This document shows, piece by piece, positions 1 to 23,659 of a stretch of 64,000 bases of DNA (position 1 is the first letter of the stretch; each line of letters begins with the position of its first letter). The position numbers and the translations under genes were made by a program. Source of the stretch: Cristatella mucedo (Eukaryota; Bryozoa; Phylactolaemata; Cristatellidae). Below the pieces are notes generated by a model that searched no databases, was not told the origin of the DNA, and saw only the letters and a program-made list of their open reading frames with translations. Location: assembly GCA_009760855.2 (NCBI GenBank), contig WPIO01000017.1:5860001-5924000 (forward strand), in the 5' to 3' direction.

Positions 1-2494
1 AAAAACAGCACAACTACAGGAAACAGCAGCACTCCTCACAGCAGCAGTGGGCAGCCGCGACGATGCAGCCAGGTCTGGATGCACTTATAAATAGCTAACA
101 AGGTAGCAACAGCTTCGTTGGGCGACAGAATGAAGGAGGGGTCTCGAGCAGAGCTGTCGCAAGCCGACGACGCACTTCGTGTGAGGCCAGGCCAGCAGCG
201 AGGCGCACCGAATGACTGGAGGGCAGGCACGGCTGAGCACAAAGCTGAGCATTGAGTCACTCGAAGCTCCTCCGCACGAGCGAGCACTCCTGGAGGACAC
301 CTGCCGCAGCAAGTGCTCGACCGGTGCTGCAAGCATGCGCAGCAGCCTCCGGAGCCGCTGGCACCGGCCGACGCCTGCAGCCGGATGAACTGCTGCTCGA
401 GTGCAAGGCAGTCAGGAGCGACAGTCAAGGTCGCAGAGGCCAACGAGCATCTAGCTTCGATCGGCCTTGCTAATCGTGTCGGTGGGGCCAGCCAAACTGC
501 TCACGAGATCGCAAGGAATAACGCCCAGACAGGGCGTGAGAAAAAGTGAAGGCGTGTCACGTGTCACAGTGCCACATCCGGGAGCCGAACGTGCCATCCA
601 TTATGGTCTCTGGAAACGACGAAGGAAAAATGACAGCGCTCGCACGGACGAGCCACCGATAGAGCGAGCGCCTGCCCCCTCCACCCGAGCATCAGTACGA
701 GCCTCTCGGCAAGAAACGCCGTGCAACAAGCACGCAAGCAAGCAGTGCGTCTCCAAACGGAATCCAACAAGGTGCAACTACATGCGCTGACATCGGCAGC
801 ACGACAGACGAGCAGAAGAAAAGGCCGACTGCTGCTCAGGGCAGGACGATCCGGTGTAACGGTACGCTGCTGACTGGCCGACCTCTCAGCAAAAGATCGA
901 CGGCATCGGGGCAAAGCCAGTCGAGGACCGAGCAAGCGAACGGGATGGACCACCCACCGGATTTTCTGGTGTGAGTCTTGCCCGGCATGGAAGAGAGCAG
1001 AGCCTGCAAGGTCGCCTTGCTCTGGCTGGTTATCCTCGGCCGTCGGAGGCCGTCTGCCACCGCCGCTGGCTGCGGCACCGGAACTTCGGCACTGGCGGTC
1101 GGCAAAGGTGGCGGTACGCCTGAAAACCGCAAAGTCGACGATGGACGACAACAGAGGCGCGAGGGCGAGCACTGCTGCAGACAGCAGCTGGCCGACCAAA
1201 CGTGCGAGCGGCCCCTCCCACTCGGCCTGCTCAGTGCCTCGGCGCTCGCTGAGAAATGCCAGCCTTCAATTGATTGATAGCTAAACGACCCGCATCAGCA
1301 TCAACGGCAGTCACGGCCGGCACGAATCTCTCACCCTCTGGCTCCTGCCATTCACCACCTGAGTGACACCTAAGGCAGCACAGTGCACGGCAGCGATGAA
1401 CGGCATCGTCGGTGCTTAAACGATACTTCCGATGCGCTACTAGCTGACACAAACTCGACTTACTGACTTTCACCCACACAAGACACAATGAATGCACACG
1501 ACAGCGGAGTTGAGCAGTGATTAGTCTAGAACCAGATTTTCTCTTTTTCCAAGTTGAATCTGATCGTAAGATTAGTGCTGCATCCATCTCAATTGGCATG
1601 CATTGCTTAGCTAAGCAGAAGCACATGCATGCATGCATGCACCATTATTATCCTCAGCAAGACGCAGGTATTTACCATACGTGCCACACCAGTAGTCGAG
1701 GAAACAGCAAAAGCCGAAGGCGAAATGCCAGTTGTAAAGCAGCAAAGGGCGAATGTCCAAGCGAGAGCGAGGCAGCAATGAACAGTCATGGCAATGAGCT
1801 GCCTCATGCTTCAGAGCAACGGCAGAAACTCAACAAAACGGTGCAACTCACTTCTGCGTTATGGTAAAGACACGTGGCATCATCTGCTGCTCTACAGATC
1901 TGCTGAGGCCAAAGCAATAGAGCAACCGCGACACGAATTCCAACTGCCTTCGCCCACTCGGCCCCCCCCCCCGGCACAAAATGAGCCAACGGTGATCAGG
2001 TCGGAAATGGTGAGGCCACAGGCCAAGGCCGGGACTAGAAGAGAAACGCCTGCCACGAGGCGACCGACTACTCAAGTGGCGATGGCAGGACGGCAGAGGC
2101 GCTCCTCAGCCGACCGACAGCAATGCAGTCAGCCACCTCGACCACAGTCAGCAAGAATGAAGAAAGGGGAAAACCAGGGTGGGACAAAAGCGCTGCTGTG
2201 TACACTCAAGACGTAAGGGGACGACAAGAGCCGACGGCAGCTCCATCTCGCAGGTCCAAGCAGCCAGCCAGCAAAGCTGTTGCAGCAGCAGCAGCACCCA
2301 TCTTAGCTTCGGCGGCCATTACTGCCGTATGCAAAGCAACTAGACCGGGGGAAGGGGAGCGGGTGGCAAGCAGACCACCCATCGTAGCGCTACCGAGCAC
2401 TTGTCGCGAGCAGTAGTGCGAGCGGACAGCAAGGACTGTCCTAGCAGCAGCACGACGGCCGGCCACACGGCTACAGGTTAGTGCCACCTGTCGT
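1..2494. other. GC-rich segment, no supported gene
   Basis: This stretch is GC-rich with scattered CpG and several overlapping open frames on both strands, the longest a 211-codon frame on the minus strand at 564-1199. None shows a recognisable domain, and frames in all directions are open because stop codons are rare in GC-rich DNA. It lies downstream of the Tudor-domain gene. It could be intergenic, or hold the end of another gene beyond the window. Confidence 0.5.
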
Positions 2495-2500
2495 TTTATT
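2495..2500 (-). terminator. candidate poly(A) signal of the Tudor-domain gene
   Basis: The plus strand reads TTTATT, which is AATAAA on the minus strand. It lies 113 bases beyond the TAG stop of the proposed last exon, a normal 3' UTR length. A hexamer alone is weak evidence. Confidence 0.4.
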
Positions 2501-2612
2501 GTAAGTAGTGCAGCAAGTAACCTAGCTGAGCAGTGGCAAACTGTTGCAACAATAAATAAGCAAATGTTAAGTATCCAGCAGTCAACGACCAGATCGTGCA
2601 CCGCTACTTATA

Positions 2613-12979
<10,367 letters not shown>

Positions 12980-13431
12980 CTGAAAAGCCGGCTGCTGATG
13001 TTACTCAAGAGTCATCGAGCAAAATGACTGAGCACGCAAGTTCGTCTGACATACGTAATTATGTTCATACGATCATCACAGCAATATACATAATCAACAC
13101 ATAGATATCTCTGACTAAGGTGGGATCTAAGAACAGATTAGCACCATGCCAGTTATGCTTAAACGATTGGCTTGGTTGGTTGCTGGGCAGTATGTTAGTT
13201 TTGACATTATTACTACTAGGTTAGAATAAACAGAGAAACAGTTCTAACTGGACTACGCTAGGAGTGGTTTATAAAATTAGCAGTCGTTCTAACTTGAGAA
13301 CGCTGGTTAAGATTATTAACAACGGTAGATGATGCTAGTTTGTGCCGGCAGTCCCTTTTGGTAAGCCGGTGTGTTCTACAGAGATATCAAACTTGCAAAG
13401 CCTGGCAGAAACATGCACTAGACCTACAATG

Positions 13432-13645
13432 GTGCTACCTGGTTCAGCCCACTGGTAAGGTGCTCGTGTTTAATGACCAAGGTTGTAATTTGTAATGTAA
13501 CACAGGTGAGTTTTGTATAGAGCACTCACAGCCTAAGTGGCTTTCGGTATGCATTCGGTAGCCAACAGACTTCCTCAAGGTTCTGGGCTCGAGCCGTTCG
13601 GCATAAATAAAGTGCCTGGGTAGAGATTATGTTCACTCAGGTACC
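13432..13645 (+). repeat. SINE family B copy interrupted by a nested repeat
   Basis: The 5' part (TTCAGCCCACTGGTAAGGTG) and 3' part (GGGCTCGAGCC... AAGTGCCTGGGTAGAGATT) of SINE B are separated by about 90 bases of the second LINE-like family (GAGTTTTGTATAGAGCACTC). AAGGTTGT on the left and AAGGTTCT on the right may be the target duplication of the nested insertion. Confidence 0.55.
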
Positions 13646-14918
13646 ATACCAATGACTAAAGCCCTATAATAAGCTAGGTTTCTAACATTTCTATACCTAA
13701 ACAAACTCAAAAAAGTGACAAACACGCACGGTCGTACTGAATCGTCACTAGACTGGATCAGGCACTGGATCGTCTGGGAAGCCGTAGCCGGACATGCAAC
13801 GATAAGAGCCTCATATGAGAAAGACCCAGCTGAAGGCAGTGAGCAAGCACAACTATGACCGGGTTTTGACCTTTCCCCCAGCAACTCTTGAGTTGCTGGA
13901 GAGAGCTTATAACCTGGCATCGCCCTACTCACATCGGCAGGTTTATAAGAGACTCACAGTTCTTCTAGCCTAGACTGCCGGGTTGGCTTGAACATGGTGC
14001 CCCATTTTCCAGGAACTGGCAAATGCAAGCTCCTTCAGCCTTCATTTCGACGGTATCAATTTGACGACCTATTTTTTGCAGCTATGTTTTTAAAGACCCA
14101 GCAACAGGTGACAAGCAAGGGACACTGACACTCATGATTCTGACACACTGACACCCATTTGTGTGCAGCATATACGCCCTGACAGCTCCACTGACACAGG
14201 CTAGCATGGCAGGCACGACCACAAGCTTCCACACACAGACGCCTGATAGCAGATCATTTTGGATGCATAGGATATAGCTTATGACTATGTGTAGAAACTT
14301 GCTGCCATGGTTGCAGAGCCATATCAAAAGAAAAACCTTGACGAACATCACAGGCTGAACATTTTGAAGGAGGAACATTATTCCATCGGAGACTGAACAT
14401 TTTTATGAGTCGATTTATATGAACCACTTTTAGTGGCATTCCACAAGATATACTGTGCTTAGGTGTACTCGTCCAAATCAAGTTGGCCAGCAGCCTCCTT
14501 GGTGAACGGTGCAGCAATCCACCAACGATTGGCAGTCACCAAATGCCCAACACAGATTCATTTGGACCTGTCAGGTGCTGGCAAGTTGTGGCCAGACGCA
14601 GGCAGGCGTTAAAACATTTGCCCAGGCCTTGTCGGAGCTGACAGCAGCCGGCCAGCACTCGAATCAGTTCATCAATGCCACATACATTTTCAGCCAGAGC
14701 TAGGCGCGATATTAGGTGCATCATCATCAACATCCTCTGCCAGAAGCAAAATCAGGTCACTTGACTAGAAAAAAACGAGACAAATATAATGCAAACGAAC
14801 CAGCCGAGATGGTGATGCCGGCTCTAGCTGTTGCTACAGGCGGTCTGTAGCTGGTGGTGAATGTTGGACGGAATGAATCGACGGCTGCGTGCACACTGCA
14901 CGGGTCCAAAGTCATTAC

Positions 14919-14951
14919 CTTCACAGGCACTCCTGCAGCAGCTTGCCGTAG
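14919..14951 (-). CDS. candidate small exon (LRQAAAGVPVK)
   Basis: Acceptor CATCGTTTTCAG and donor GTAATGAC bound 33 bases in phase 0, matching the exit of the coiled-coil exon at 16427-16598. Too short for a domain call. The next exon could lie around 14.5-14.8 kb, where two frames after a strong acceptor (TTTTTTTCTAG) compete and neither can be chosen. Confidence 0.3.
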
Positions 14952-15094
14952 CTGAAAACGATGAGCTCAATAGTTCTTGCACGTTACCATAGCAAGCAAG
15001 GCTGGGCGAAGGGGCCATAAAATGACGACCACAGGTAAGCAGAGTTAAGCTGGGGCTGTAGCCCGAGCTGCTCCAACAGGCTGCAGGCACAGGA

Positions 15095-15185
15095 GGTAGG
15101 CTGCTTGTTCTTCACGACCCAGGTCGTGGGCTCGAGTTCTGCAGAAGGCAATTCTTCCTTGCCTGCTGCACGCCGGAGTGATAAC
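15095..15185 (+). repeat. SINE family A fragment
   Basis: Matches the middle of the tRNA-derived family: CTTCACGACCCAGGTCGTGG then GCTCGAGTTCTGC at the box B position. Truncated on both sides. Confidence 0.5.
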
Positions 15186-15506
15186 GATGCCATTTGGGTA
15201 TGCTAAACCCAGCCTGCCAAACAGCTAGGCTGTGTAGGCAGTGGCAGATGCTAGGCCACTGAAGTTCACGGGGCTTGGCAATGTGCACTTCAAGGGCATA
15301 CTTACCCCTGCATAACAGGACGATGAAAATGGAAACGTTTGAAGCCTAGAGGTAACCTCCAGCCAAGCTTAATCCAGCTGAAGGAAGACACTACACGTCA
15401 TCAAATGCTTGATGCACTCTACTAGTCCGGAGAGCTGCAAGCTATGATGCATCGTTTGCACAGTAGCCAGCTCTTTTACCAACTGGGTGTAAGGACTAAA
15501 AGCTAC

Positions 15507-15662
15507 GAGCTGGTTTGGCCCAGTGGTTAAAGTGCTTGCCCGGATCAAGGTCTGGCCGAGGGCTTGAGTCCCCTGGCATATGTGAAGCGCCTGAATAGAG
15601 ATTAAGTTCTTTTAGGGCGCTATGCAAATGAAATATAATGTATAATTTATAATGTGTAATGA
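15507..15662 (+). repeat. SINE family B copy
   Basis: Starts GAGCTGGTTTGGCCCAGTGG, a tRNA-like head with box A-like sequence, and has a GGCTTGAGTCCC box B-like sequence. It ends GAAGCGCCTGAATAGAGATT-AAGTTCTTTTAGGGCGCTAT and an AT-rich tail. The 3' tail resembles the LINE 3' end of this window. Confidence 0.75.
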
Positions 15663-15753
15663 TAAAAACGTAACCCAACCCCAACCCCCCCCCCCGAAGA
15701 AAGCTACCTAACATTGGCTGGCACATCAGGCAAACACACATGCATTCACAGAG

Positions 15754-15868
<115 letters not shown>

Positions 15869-16426
15869 CTAGCACAGAGCTTCAACTGCAACTAGACAGT
15901 GGTCAATAGTCCAAAGAAAATTCGCCCAGTTATGTGAAGCAACCTATGCAGCAGTCCCTGTGCAAAAGAAACTAACAGAAGGAAAACAGTGCAGACCAAC
16001 AAGAAAGAGCAGGAAAGGTGGCACACGATTGACACGACAAAATTCCATCACACACAATTCTAGGTTAGCAAAACCGAAACTTACTACAAAAGTCTATTAC
16101 TGGCAAACAAACAGGCAAGGCATTCACAGTTTTAGAAACTTACAACAACGTGCCAACATTCAAAGGAAGTGAGCTTGCATTACGATCCCGAGAACGGAAA
16201 CTGCACCTCATTTGACAGCCCAACGGGTGGCCGGAATGAAAAACACTTAATGGCCCACTTGCCTGTGAAATGAAGGCCTCGGGAGATGTCGTGCCATCCA
16301 ACTGGGGTCGCCCATCCTGCACAGAGATAACAAGTAGCAGCTCGAACGTAAAAGGAATTATTAAACAAGCAAGAATGCCAGCCCTGCGTGCCATTGCCTT
16401 CGGCATGCATCAGCCGAACAGCATAC

Positions 16427-16598
16427 AATATCCAATCTGCGCAGGTACTCCTTAATTCCTCTCTGCAGCTCTGCAACTTTTCTCGTGGCCATCTCGTTGT
16501 CCATTTTCACGGACTTGAGCACCGTGCTGGCACGCTCCTTGGTTTTGCTGAGAATCTCGGCGACAATTTCGCGAAGGTACTTTTCATTATTGTCACAT
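16427..16598 (-). CDS. candidate coiled-coil exon
   Basis: The frame reads YLREIVAEILSKTKERASTV then LKSVKMDNEMATRKVAELQR and GIKEYLRRLDI, an amphipathic helix with heptad-like hydrophobics and many charges, as in the coiled coil of TRIM or RNF17-type proteins. The proposed acceptor is ACATGTTCTAG and the donor GTATGC. It enters with one base, exits in phase 0. It could be the coiled-coil part of the Tudor-domain protein or a separate gene. Confidence 0.5.
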
Positions 16599-16787
16599 CT
16601 AGAACATGTAACGTGCAGACCGAGTAACTCAGCCTTTGGCAACGGCGCCACTCCACATCTGAGGACAAAGACAAGCAGATAATGCCAGCCAGGCCCACCT
16701 CGGCCAGCATAGGAGCGAAGCAGGCAGATGGACCGCATTGTGACAAAGCCGGCCCTCAGGGGGTGCATATCTTGACTATGCACCAAG

Positions 16788-16862
16788 AAAGAGATTTGAG
16801 TTCTCTGAGGGTGTTTTATCAAGCGTATTATTATTATTGTTATTATTATTATTATTATTAAT
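16788..16862 (+). mobile_element. LINE 3' end with (ATT)n tail
   Basis: Reads AAGAAAGAGATTTGAGTTCT CTGAGGGTG followed by ATT repeats, the typical end of the L2/CR1-like family here. Confidence 0.7.
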
Positions 16863-17954
16863 ACGACACCGTAGACATCCCATTCATCTAAACGTAGCTA
16901 GGAACACGGCAGCCTATGCAGAGGCAGCAGCCAGATGCTAGCAAACAACTGACGTTTTAAGGTGAGTTGGGGAGAGTAGTTCCCATGCAAGGCATGACCG
17001 CAAAGGAAGGAGGCACTTGTGGCCAGGTGATCGAGCACAAAAATAACCACTATAACGGTACGCCACATAGTAAAGAAAAAAGCAAGACTCTATAAACACT
17101 GGCTTGTATCATATGAAATAAGTTCCAAGGAAGCGAATCCCCTGACCTCGAACATGGCAAAAAGTACTGCTGCCCAGCACAAATTGAGTACGCTGGACTA
17201 GATGACCAGGGCAGTATTTCTCAGCTTCTGCTAATCAATCTTTTGAATCTCTGGCTCTCTGTCAGCTAGAATATGTTGCCGGCAGTAGCGGAGATTTATC
17301 GTCCAGCAACATGTAGCTATCTCAGATTCATCTTTGTTTTTCCGACTTTCTCTCAGTTGATCTATAAATCGCTTTCTTCTGATTCTACATGATTTCTGTA
17401 TCAATTTTGACAACCCATCTGACTGATATGTTCCAACATGCTTTAGCTATCTAGGTCTTACTTCACCCATGCTCCCTTTTAAGCACCTAATACACTTATA
17501 TATACAACACCCTTGGCAAAAATTTGTCCCCGAGATTGAACCCTATCGACTTGTATCGTCACTTTTTCTGCACATCTGATGGTGTATACACTTAATACTC
17601 AGTAGAATGTGTTCATATTTCGACATCCAAAGGTACAAGTTAGTGAACACATGTCAAGTCTGTTGACAAAGTCTGCTGTCCACAGCAGACTTGCTGCTTG
17701 TCTGCCTGACCTCCAACCCGCCTTGCCTCATTGATGCCTAATGCACTGCTGTGATACGATGCTAGTCAATGTCCTAGATGACTTTGCACAACTGAGTAAA
17801 CGATACTTCCATGCACAAACGTCATCTGATTTCATGTTAACATAAAGATAACAAAGAATAGAATATGTATGCTTAAAAAGGCCACCACAACGTTGTGAGA
17901 GCTGTCTACCGCTTAAGTAAATCCATCCATGTTAGCTATAAACATTTTGCTGAT

Positions 17955-18110
17955 TTAACTGCGTCATTCATACAGCAGCAAAAGGGTCTTATTATATCAC
18001 CACAACTTGCAGTAGGCAATAAAGGATTCTCCACGGCAGGACTTAAACCTATGACATGGGACGTGAAGTGAGAGCACTTCATCCTTGGGCTAAGACCCAG
18101 GAGCAGCTAA
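17955..18110 (-). repeat. SINE family A, degenerate
   Basis: In reverse it shows the family order: a tRNA-like head, a GTTTAAGTCCTGCC box B variant, then ATCCTTTATTGCC and GGTGATA. Confidence 0.55.
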
Positions 18111-18754
18111 GACTACGTCTACATTGTATAGAAAAATAGTCACAAACACATATCTTAAATGCAAAATTGTCCATTATCGACCATCTTAACTGCTCACAAA
18201 CAAGCAAACTGCCCAGTAATCCCAATGGTGACTTGGCAGACCGTTTCTCTAAATTCCTCATGGGCAAGACAGAACAGATCAAGGACTTCATTCCCTCACT
18301 GCGGTCGCTTCCAGACTGCAACACTACTTTGCCGTGCTCTTCTTATATCTCTTCATTCATGCCTGCCTCTATTGAACTAGTTACTAAATTTTTCTCCGAG
18401 TAGAAGACCACTGATCCTTCAGACCATATCCTAACAGATGTTCTTGTGAGGTGTATACGCCACTGTATGCCCACCACAACAAATAGCTTAAACGTGTCAC
18501 TAGTTACCACAGAAGTCCCCGCCCCACTCAAAATAACTGTTGTCAGGTCACTCACTAAAAAGCTGACCCCACCTAATGAGAATTTAAGTTGCTATTGTTG
18601 AGTCTCCCTTCAAAACTTGTACGAGTGGTGGCACAGCAGCTAACGATACTTCAGTTCATCCGTTCTTGCTAGAAGGTTCCAAACGAGATTTAGAGCTAAC
18701 CGCTCGACAGAAACTGCTTTGCTTCAGGTTACAACGACCTTCTGAACAATAAAA

Positions 18755-18935
18755 AAAAACTTGCTGATTCAACAGTCTCCTTTCACATAGCAGCAGAAGA
18801 GCCTTAAAGACTATCACTACTGCTTGCAGCGGCAATAAAGGATCGCTCACCACAGGATTCGAACCCAGGACATCGGGACCAAAGTCATGAAGAGCACCCA
18901 CCTTACCTAGTGTGCCATTACGGCTCTGATCAAGG
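18755..18935 (-). repeat. SINE family A, nested in LINE
   Basis: Near full length: in reverse it shows GATCAGAGCCGTAATGGCAC, the box B sequence GGTTCGAATCCTG, GAGCGATCCTTTATTGCC and a GACTGTTGAATCAGC end. It splits the LINE sequence at 17230-19610. Confidence 0.7.
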
Positions 18936-19619
18936 GAGATCCTCTCTGCTAGTTCCTAGATCTCTCAGCAGCATTTGACAAAATTGACTGCTAGATCCTC
19001 CTCGTGTGCCTCTTGATACAACTAGGTATCATTGACAAAGTGTAAAACAAGGTATAGGGCCAACGTCAAAGAGAGATGAGAGTGTTGATTATGTTCATGA
19101 CTGCAGGTCATCAAAAAAAAAAACACAAAGTGTGGAGTACCTCAGGGTTTTCTCTTAGCCCCCTTCTTTTAACTTTTAACACCCTTCCTCTGGCCGATGC
19201 AATCGACAAACACAAACTTAGCTTTCATACCTACATCACCTATGACACTCAGCTATACCTAATCATTGATCCTTTTAAGCCGCATTCAACATCCGACTCA
19301 CTTAATTCCCTTACAGCCTGCCGTGACAACATTGGCATTTGAATGGCCACTTTCTGAAGCTTAGCCACGATAAGACCAATCAGACAGTCATGGACAAGCT
19401 TAGTGTCATCCTCAAATTGTAGCACAGCAGCCTCAAGATTAGTTCGTCTACAACCACTCCCAAGACTTCTGACCAGTCTGAGGGTGCTATTCAAAAGTGA
19501 CTTGCCATTGAATGAGCCCTTTGCATCCAATATCGATTCAGCCTATTTTCATCTGAGGAACACGGCCAGCTTAAATAACAATAGGACAGCAAACTAGCCA
19601 ACAAAATCGCAGTTTAAAA

Positions 19620-20495
19620 ACTAAACAAGCTACACTTTATTTCATTTCTTTTTAATATGACTGGATTTGACACGTAGAAACTTTTTCGAAAAGTTTTCAA
19701 AGGAAATGATATTGAAAAATTATAGACAATGCATATAACCATAATGGTGGAGCTAAGCCTCAGCTTCAATGACTCACAGCCGGTAGACAGTCGCCAAGAC
19801 TGTCTCGGTCATGCGCTTCATAATCCTTACCGATTATATTGATATATAATTTAACAATGTGCTGATCAAAAGCTTGCTCATCACGGTTTAATAATTCAGT
19901 GCACAATTAAATGTTCAATTTTAATTATGCAAGTGTATTTCGAAGCTACACATGTAAGTTAGTAAATCTTCTGCCCCGATAACTTCTCATAGCTATACCA
20001 TCACACTAGAACTATCATAAAGGGCACAACACAAGCGAGATGTCAGCAACTTGCATTAATGGGACCTACTCAATCACTCATGGGCACACTCCCATTTTAA
20101 AATCAACCCCCTATAATAGGCTAGGTTTGTTAGTCCTTCACAGTCACACATGTCATACCCACATTATGCCCTTTAATAGATATTTATAGGAATACTACTT
20201 CGGTATAGCAATGACGAGTGTCCTGTCAAAAAGGAGATAATTTGTTAATTTGCTTAGGTAGCTTCGACGTATGATCACTGATCACAAAGCAAGCAAAATA
20301 TAAGTGCACGATATCGAAGACAATAACGGAACAAAGCCATTAAGTCAAGTGCCACAGTGTCGGACTCAAGAAAACGACCATATAACAAAATCTATAACAG
20401 GGAAAGCCTGAAGAAGCCTATGAGCTTCGCGCTGTCAAAGTTCAGCAACCGCTACACTTAGGACAAGTTCGAAATAAGGGAGAGACTAAATGCAA
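19620..20495. other. no feature recognised
   Basis: AT-rich sequence with no recurring repeat and no exon-like frame that I can support. Confidence 0.4.
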
Positions 20496-20499
20496 GATT

Positions 20500-20600
20500 T
20501 GAGCACTTCACGACCCAAGTTGTGGTATGGAGTTCTTTATTGCCTTACAGTAGGCCCGGCTCACCAGCCAGGCTAGGCTTACCGCTAGGTCGGTGGACAC
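20500..20600 (+). repeat. SINE family A fragment
   Basis: CTTCACGACCCAAGTTGTGG, a degenerate box B region and TCTTTATTGCC match the family. A degenerate LINE 3' piece follows at about 20680-20960 (ACATTCCGACATCCTCTGAC). Confidence 0.45.
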
Positions 20601-22020
20601 TAAAGCAAGTATGAGCAAAGCAACTGTGATTGTCCCATAACTGTTTATGGGCATAAGCTAGTTTTGTTGTACAGATTTATTTATGCACCTATTCCCGGAG
20701 CTTGAAACCAACTGACATTCCGACATCCTCTGACTTAAGGACATTTAAAACGAAGCTAAAAACCGCCTTTTTTCGCTCACAGCATTTGCATACGTGCTTT
20801 GTAGCCGTGCACGTCTTTTTTATTGCTCAGCAATTTAGGCTTCCATGTCAGCTTTTGCGCATTGTTGGAAAGAGATTCAGACTTACCAGGGCCCATATAA
20901 ATTCAACTTTGTCAATATTTGAACGTTTTTTTAGTATGCTAACACGATGCTCGTGGTAGTTTCCCCTATTGGCCTCGACCTTAACAACTCGTGCAGTGGA
21001 TAAGCTCACCTGCAGCATGGACATGCACCCGAGAGGCGTGTCAGCTGCTAGAGGACTGCTTCAGAGCAGGAACCAAAAATACAGCAGAAAAATATCTCTT
21101 TGAATCTTGTAATACTTGTCTTTAAGCTGATAGTTGTGCATGGACTACATGGACCACTGATATTACAGACAGTCTCTATGCTACCTAAGCAGAACATCGC
21201 CTTCTAGGATAGTGTGCAGGATTGTCCCCACCACAGACTGAAAAATATCAAAAAGCATCAGCATCATGCTTGTCTCTCTGTCCTGCATCTTCTAGAAAAA
21301 GTAATAACCTATGCACAATGCTCAGCTCATGTGATGCCATTTCGGAAACTTCGATGTTCACGATTGCCAACAGCCAGAACACAGGCAGCTAAGTTTGACA
21401 AAGACTTTATGCCAAGCAGCAATTGAGGCACTCATGAAACCTGCTGGCCCCCAGCACCAAAGCCTAGTGCCCAAAATTGTTCGAGCAAACATTAAGGACT
21501 GATAAAAAGAGCCCGCTGACTTTTACAAACTCAGTATTGCTTTTAGAACCAAGTTTTCCTGCGTTTGCCTCTCAGTGGTTAGCAGAACTGCCGGGGCGAC
21601 CTTAGCCAAAGGCGCTTTGCTTCAAGGAGATTACCGCCTATACCGTTTTAACCTCAGGCATGGGGAGGGGAAATAAACCAACCACTCGGTCTCGTAAGCA
21701 CAGCATACAGCCTACGCAAAGATTGTGCTTCAAGTGCAGTAAAACATAGACATGGGCACGCTGGACCTCGTAAGTCTAGGGTCCACACGGCAGGCACTTG
21801 CATGCTAGTACTGCTTTTGCATCCACTGATCATCCGTGTGACCTCGAGAATAGAGCCAACTTCGGCAATGCAATGCAGATCCATTCGAAACTGCTACGGC
21901 TCGCTTCCGTCCCAGCAAGAAGGCAGAGCGCTCCCAGCAAAAAAAAGATAGCCCTGAGTGAGAGCCGTGCCAAGCAAGCATAACCGATAGCATTCGTGTG
22001 AAGCCTAGAGTGCCACTTAC

Positions 22021-22086
22021 TGCACTTGCAGCTGCTCGTTCAAGATATCCAATCCTTTAGCAATGCTTTGTATCTCCGACTTCCAC
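22021..22086 (-). CDS. candidate coiled-coil exon (WKSEIQSIAKGLDILNEQLQ)
   Basis: A very good acceptor (CTATTATTTTTGTAG) and donor (GTAAGTGG) bound 66 bases. The helical peptide is consistent with a coiled coil. One base in, two out, compatible with the candidate exon at 16598. Strand and style match the Tudor-domain gene. Confidence 0.45.
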
Positions 22087-23659
22087 CTACAAAAATAATA
22101 GCATCTCTGAGCATTGTTAAGAGTGGTCTCTGGCACAGCACAAGTTCGATCAGGGGCATGCGGAAGGAGGCAGCAGAAGAGGTACGCTGCCCACTAGCTA
22201 CGATTGACTGGCTGGTTAAATTTTAAGCCACAGCTTGGCCCTTAAAAAGTTCAGTGCCAGAGTGATGTTCTGGCTATGCCACTCTGCACGACTGTGGGGC
22301 AATCCCAGTGTGAACGACATCGTCACTTTGAAGTTGGCAGGTGAAAACAAGCGTCGGAACAGCACGTTTGAATCAACCGAACTAAATTTCCCATAACCGA
22401 GACCGCTAATTGGCTTGCAATGTAAACGATCGACCAGCACACTTCGGAGCCACCAACGACAGAATTCACGTGAGCTGACTCTTGTCAGCAGTGGGCTCAG
22501 TGGCTGACTAAATTGAGGCCACTTATGCTTTGCTGCATCGTGAAGTTTCGACTTTAAAAAAAGGTGGTCGCCGAATGTCGACTAAAGCTTTCTGTTTAGG
22601 AACTTTACTGACAAAGACGGTGCAGTTTTCAATAATTGTAAAGCCACATTTACACTTCAAGTGTTGCTTCCTTTCTGTTTCTGTCTTACTTGAGTCTTTG
22701 CTATATACGTCATCAAAACTTGGGCAGTTCCATACTTAAGGAAGACTTAACATAGACTCGGAAACTAAACGTGGTTCTACTTCTTGGCTAAGACTTGGGC
22801 AGAACTGGACAAACCATAGGCGCCGTCAAAGGCTGGCCTGCTTCAATGCTTTGAAAAGCATGGTGGACGATTTGACTGGCAAAATAGTCGAAGCATTCCA
22901 AGCGATTCCCTTTTTATAGGGCTCTATGGGAAATGGTTGTATAAGAATCAGATAATGAGGCAGCTGGCGATAAAGGCAGTCGTGGAAGCTTAAAATTAAT
23001 CGGGTGATGAAGCAAGAAGGGCATTTCCTACCTCCATAACAAAAGCAGTTCTTTTCTCATGACCACTCTGGGGCAAAGCAAGACTTAGAAGACTGGCCGC
23101 ATAAACATCCTATGAGAAAGAAGACCAAAGTAGTACAGCCAGCAGACTGTCTGGACAGTCACACATTCTTGATATATGGCCGACCAGCAGGATGGGCAAA
23201 GCAAGAGGTAAAATTGTACTGAGTTTTTTTTGGCAAACGGATTGGCTGATTGTGCATGGGGGCGGATGATCGGGTGGCCAGCCACTTAAGAGACGACTGA
23301 CTTCAACCTTTGTCAGCTAAAATGTCTGGCTAGTTGGTGAGATAATTACCCATCCTTCTTGAGGGCATGAGTTCAGCACTTGCTCCCACTTTTCGAAACC
23401 TTCTACCTTTAGTTGTACAGACCACAGGTGCATGCAATTTGGCTAGGTAGAGCCGTTGGTTCCCCGAAATCCAGCTTCCTTCCCAATCATACTTGGTGCA
23501 GTTACACCAGCTGCCCAATCTGTGTCGTCTGCCGAGAAAATGGCAGTACCGACTACAATTCTCTTTAAGGTTTTCCGGTTTGTGCCCTTTATCGTCTATA
23601 GCTGGTGCAAAAATCGGCAGCTCCTCTGATCTATAATCATTAGCAACATCAAACTGCCT

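Larger units (their letters stand above)
17230..19610 (+). mobile_element. degenerate L2/CR1-like LINE with two nested SINEs
   Basis: An endonuclease-like remnant near 17390-17430 parallels the GDFNIHFDNSS segment of the 49 kb copy. The later part parallels the linker and reverse transcriptase, including a DLSAAFDKID remnant near 18960-18990 and a LINE 3' domain to about 19600. Minus-strand SINE A copies at 17955-18110 and 18755-18935 interrupt it. Many stops; inactive. Confidence 0.65.

Noticed and set aside
564-1199. 211-codon minus-strand frame in the GC-rich left end
   Set aside because: No domain, no splice context, and overlapping frames of similar length on both strands. GC-rich chance frame.
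14536-14733. Minus-strand frame resembling a segment after the RNF17 coiled coil
   Set aside because: The similarity is short and from memory, and a competing frame from a better acceptor stops early. Not listed as an exon.
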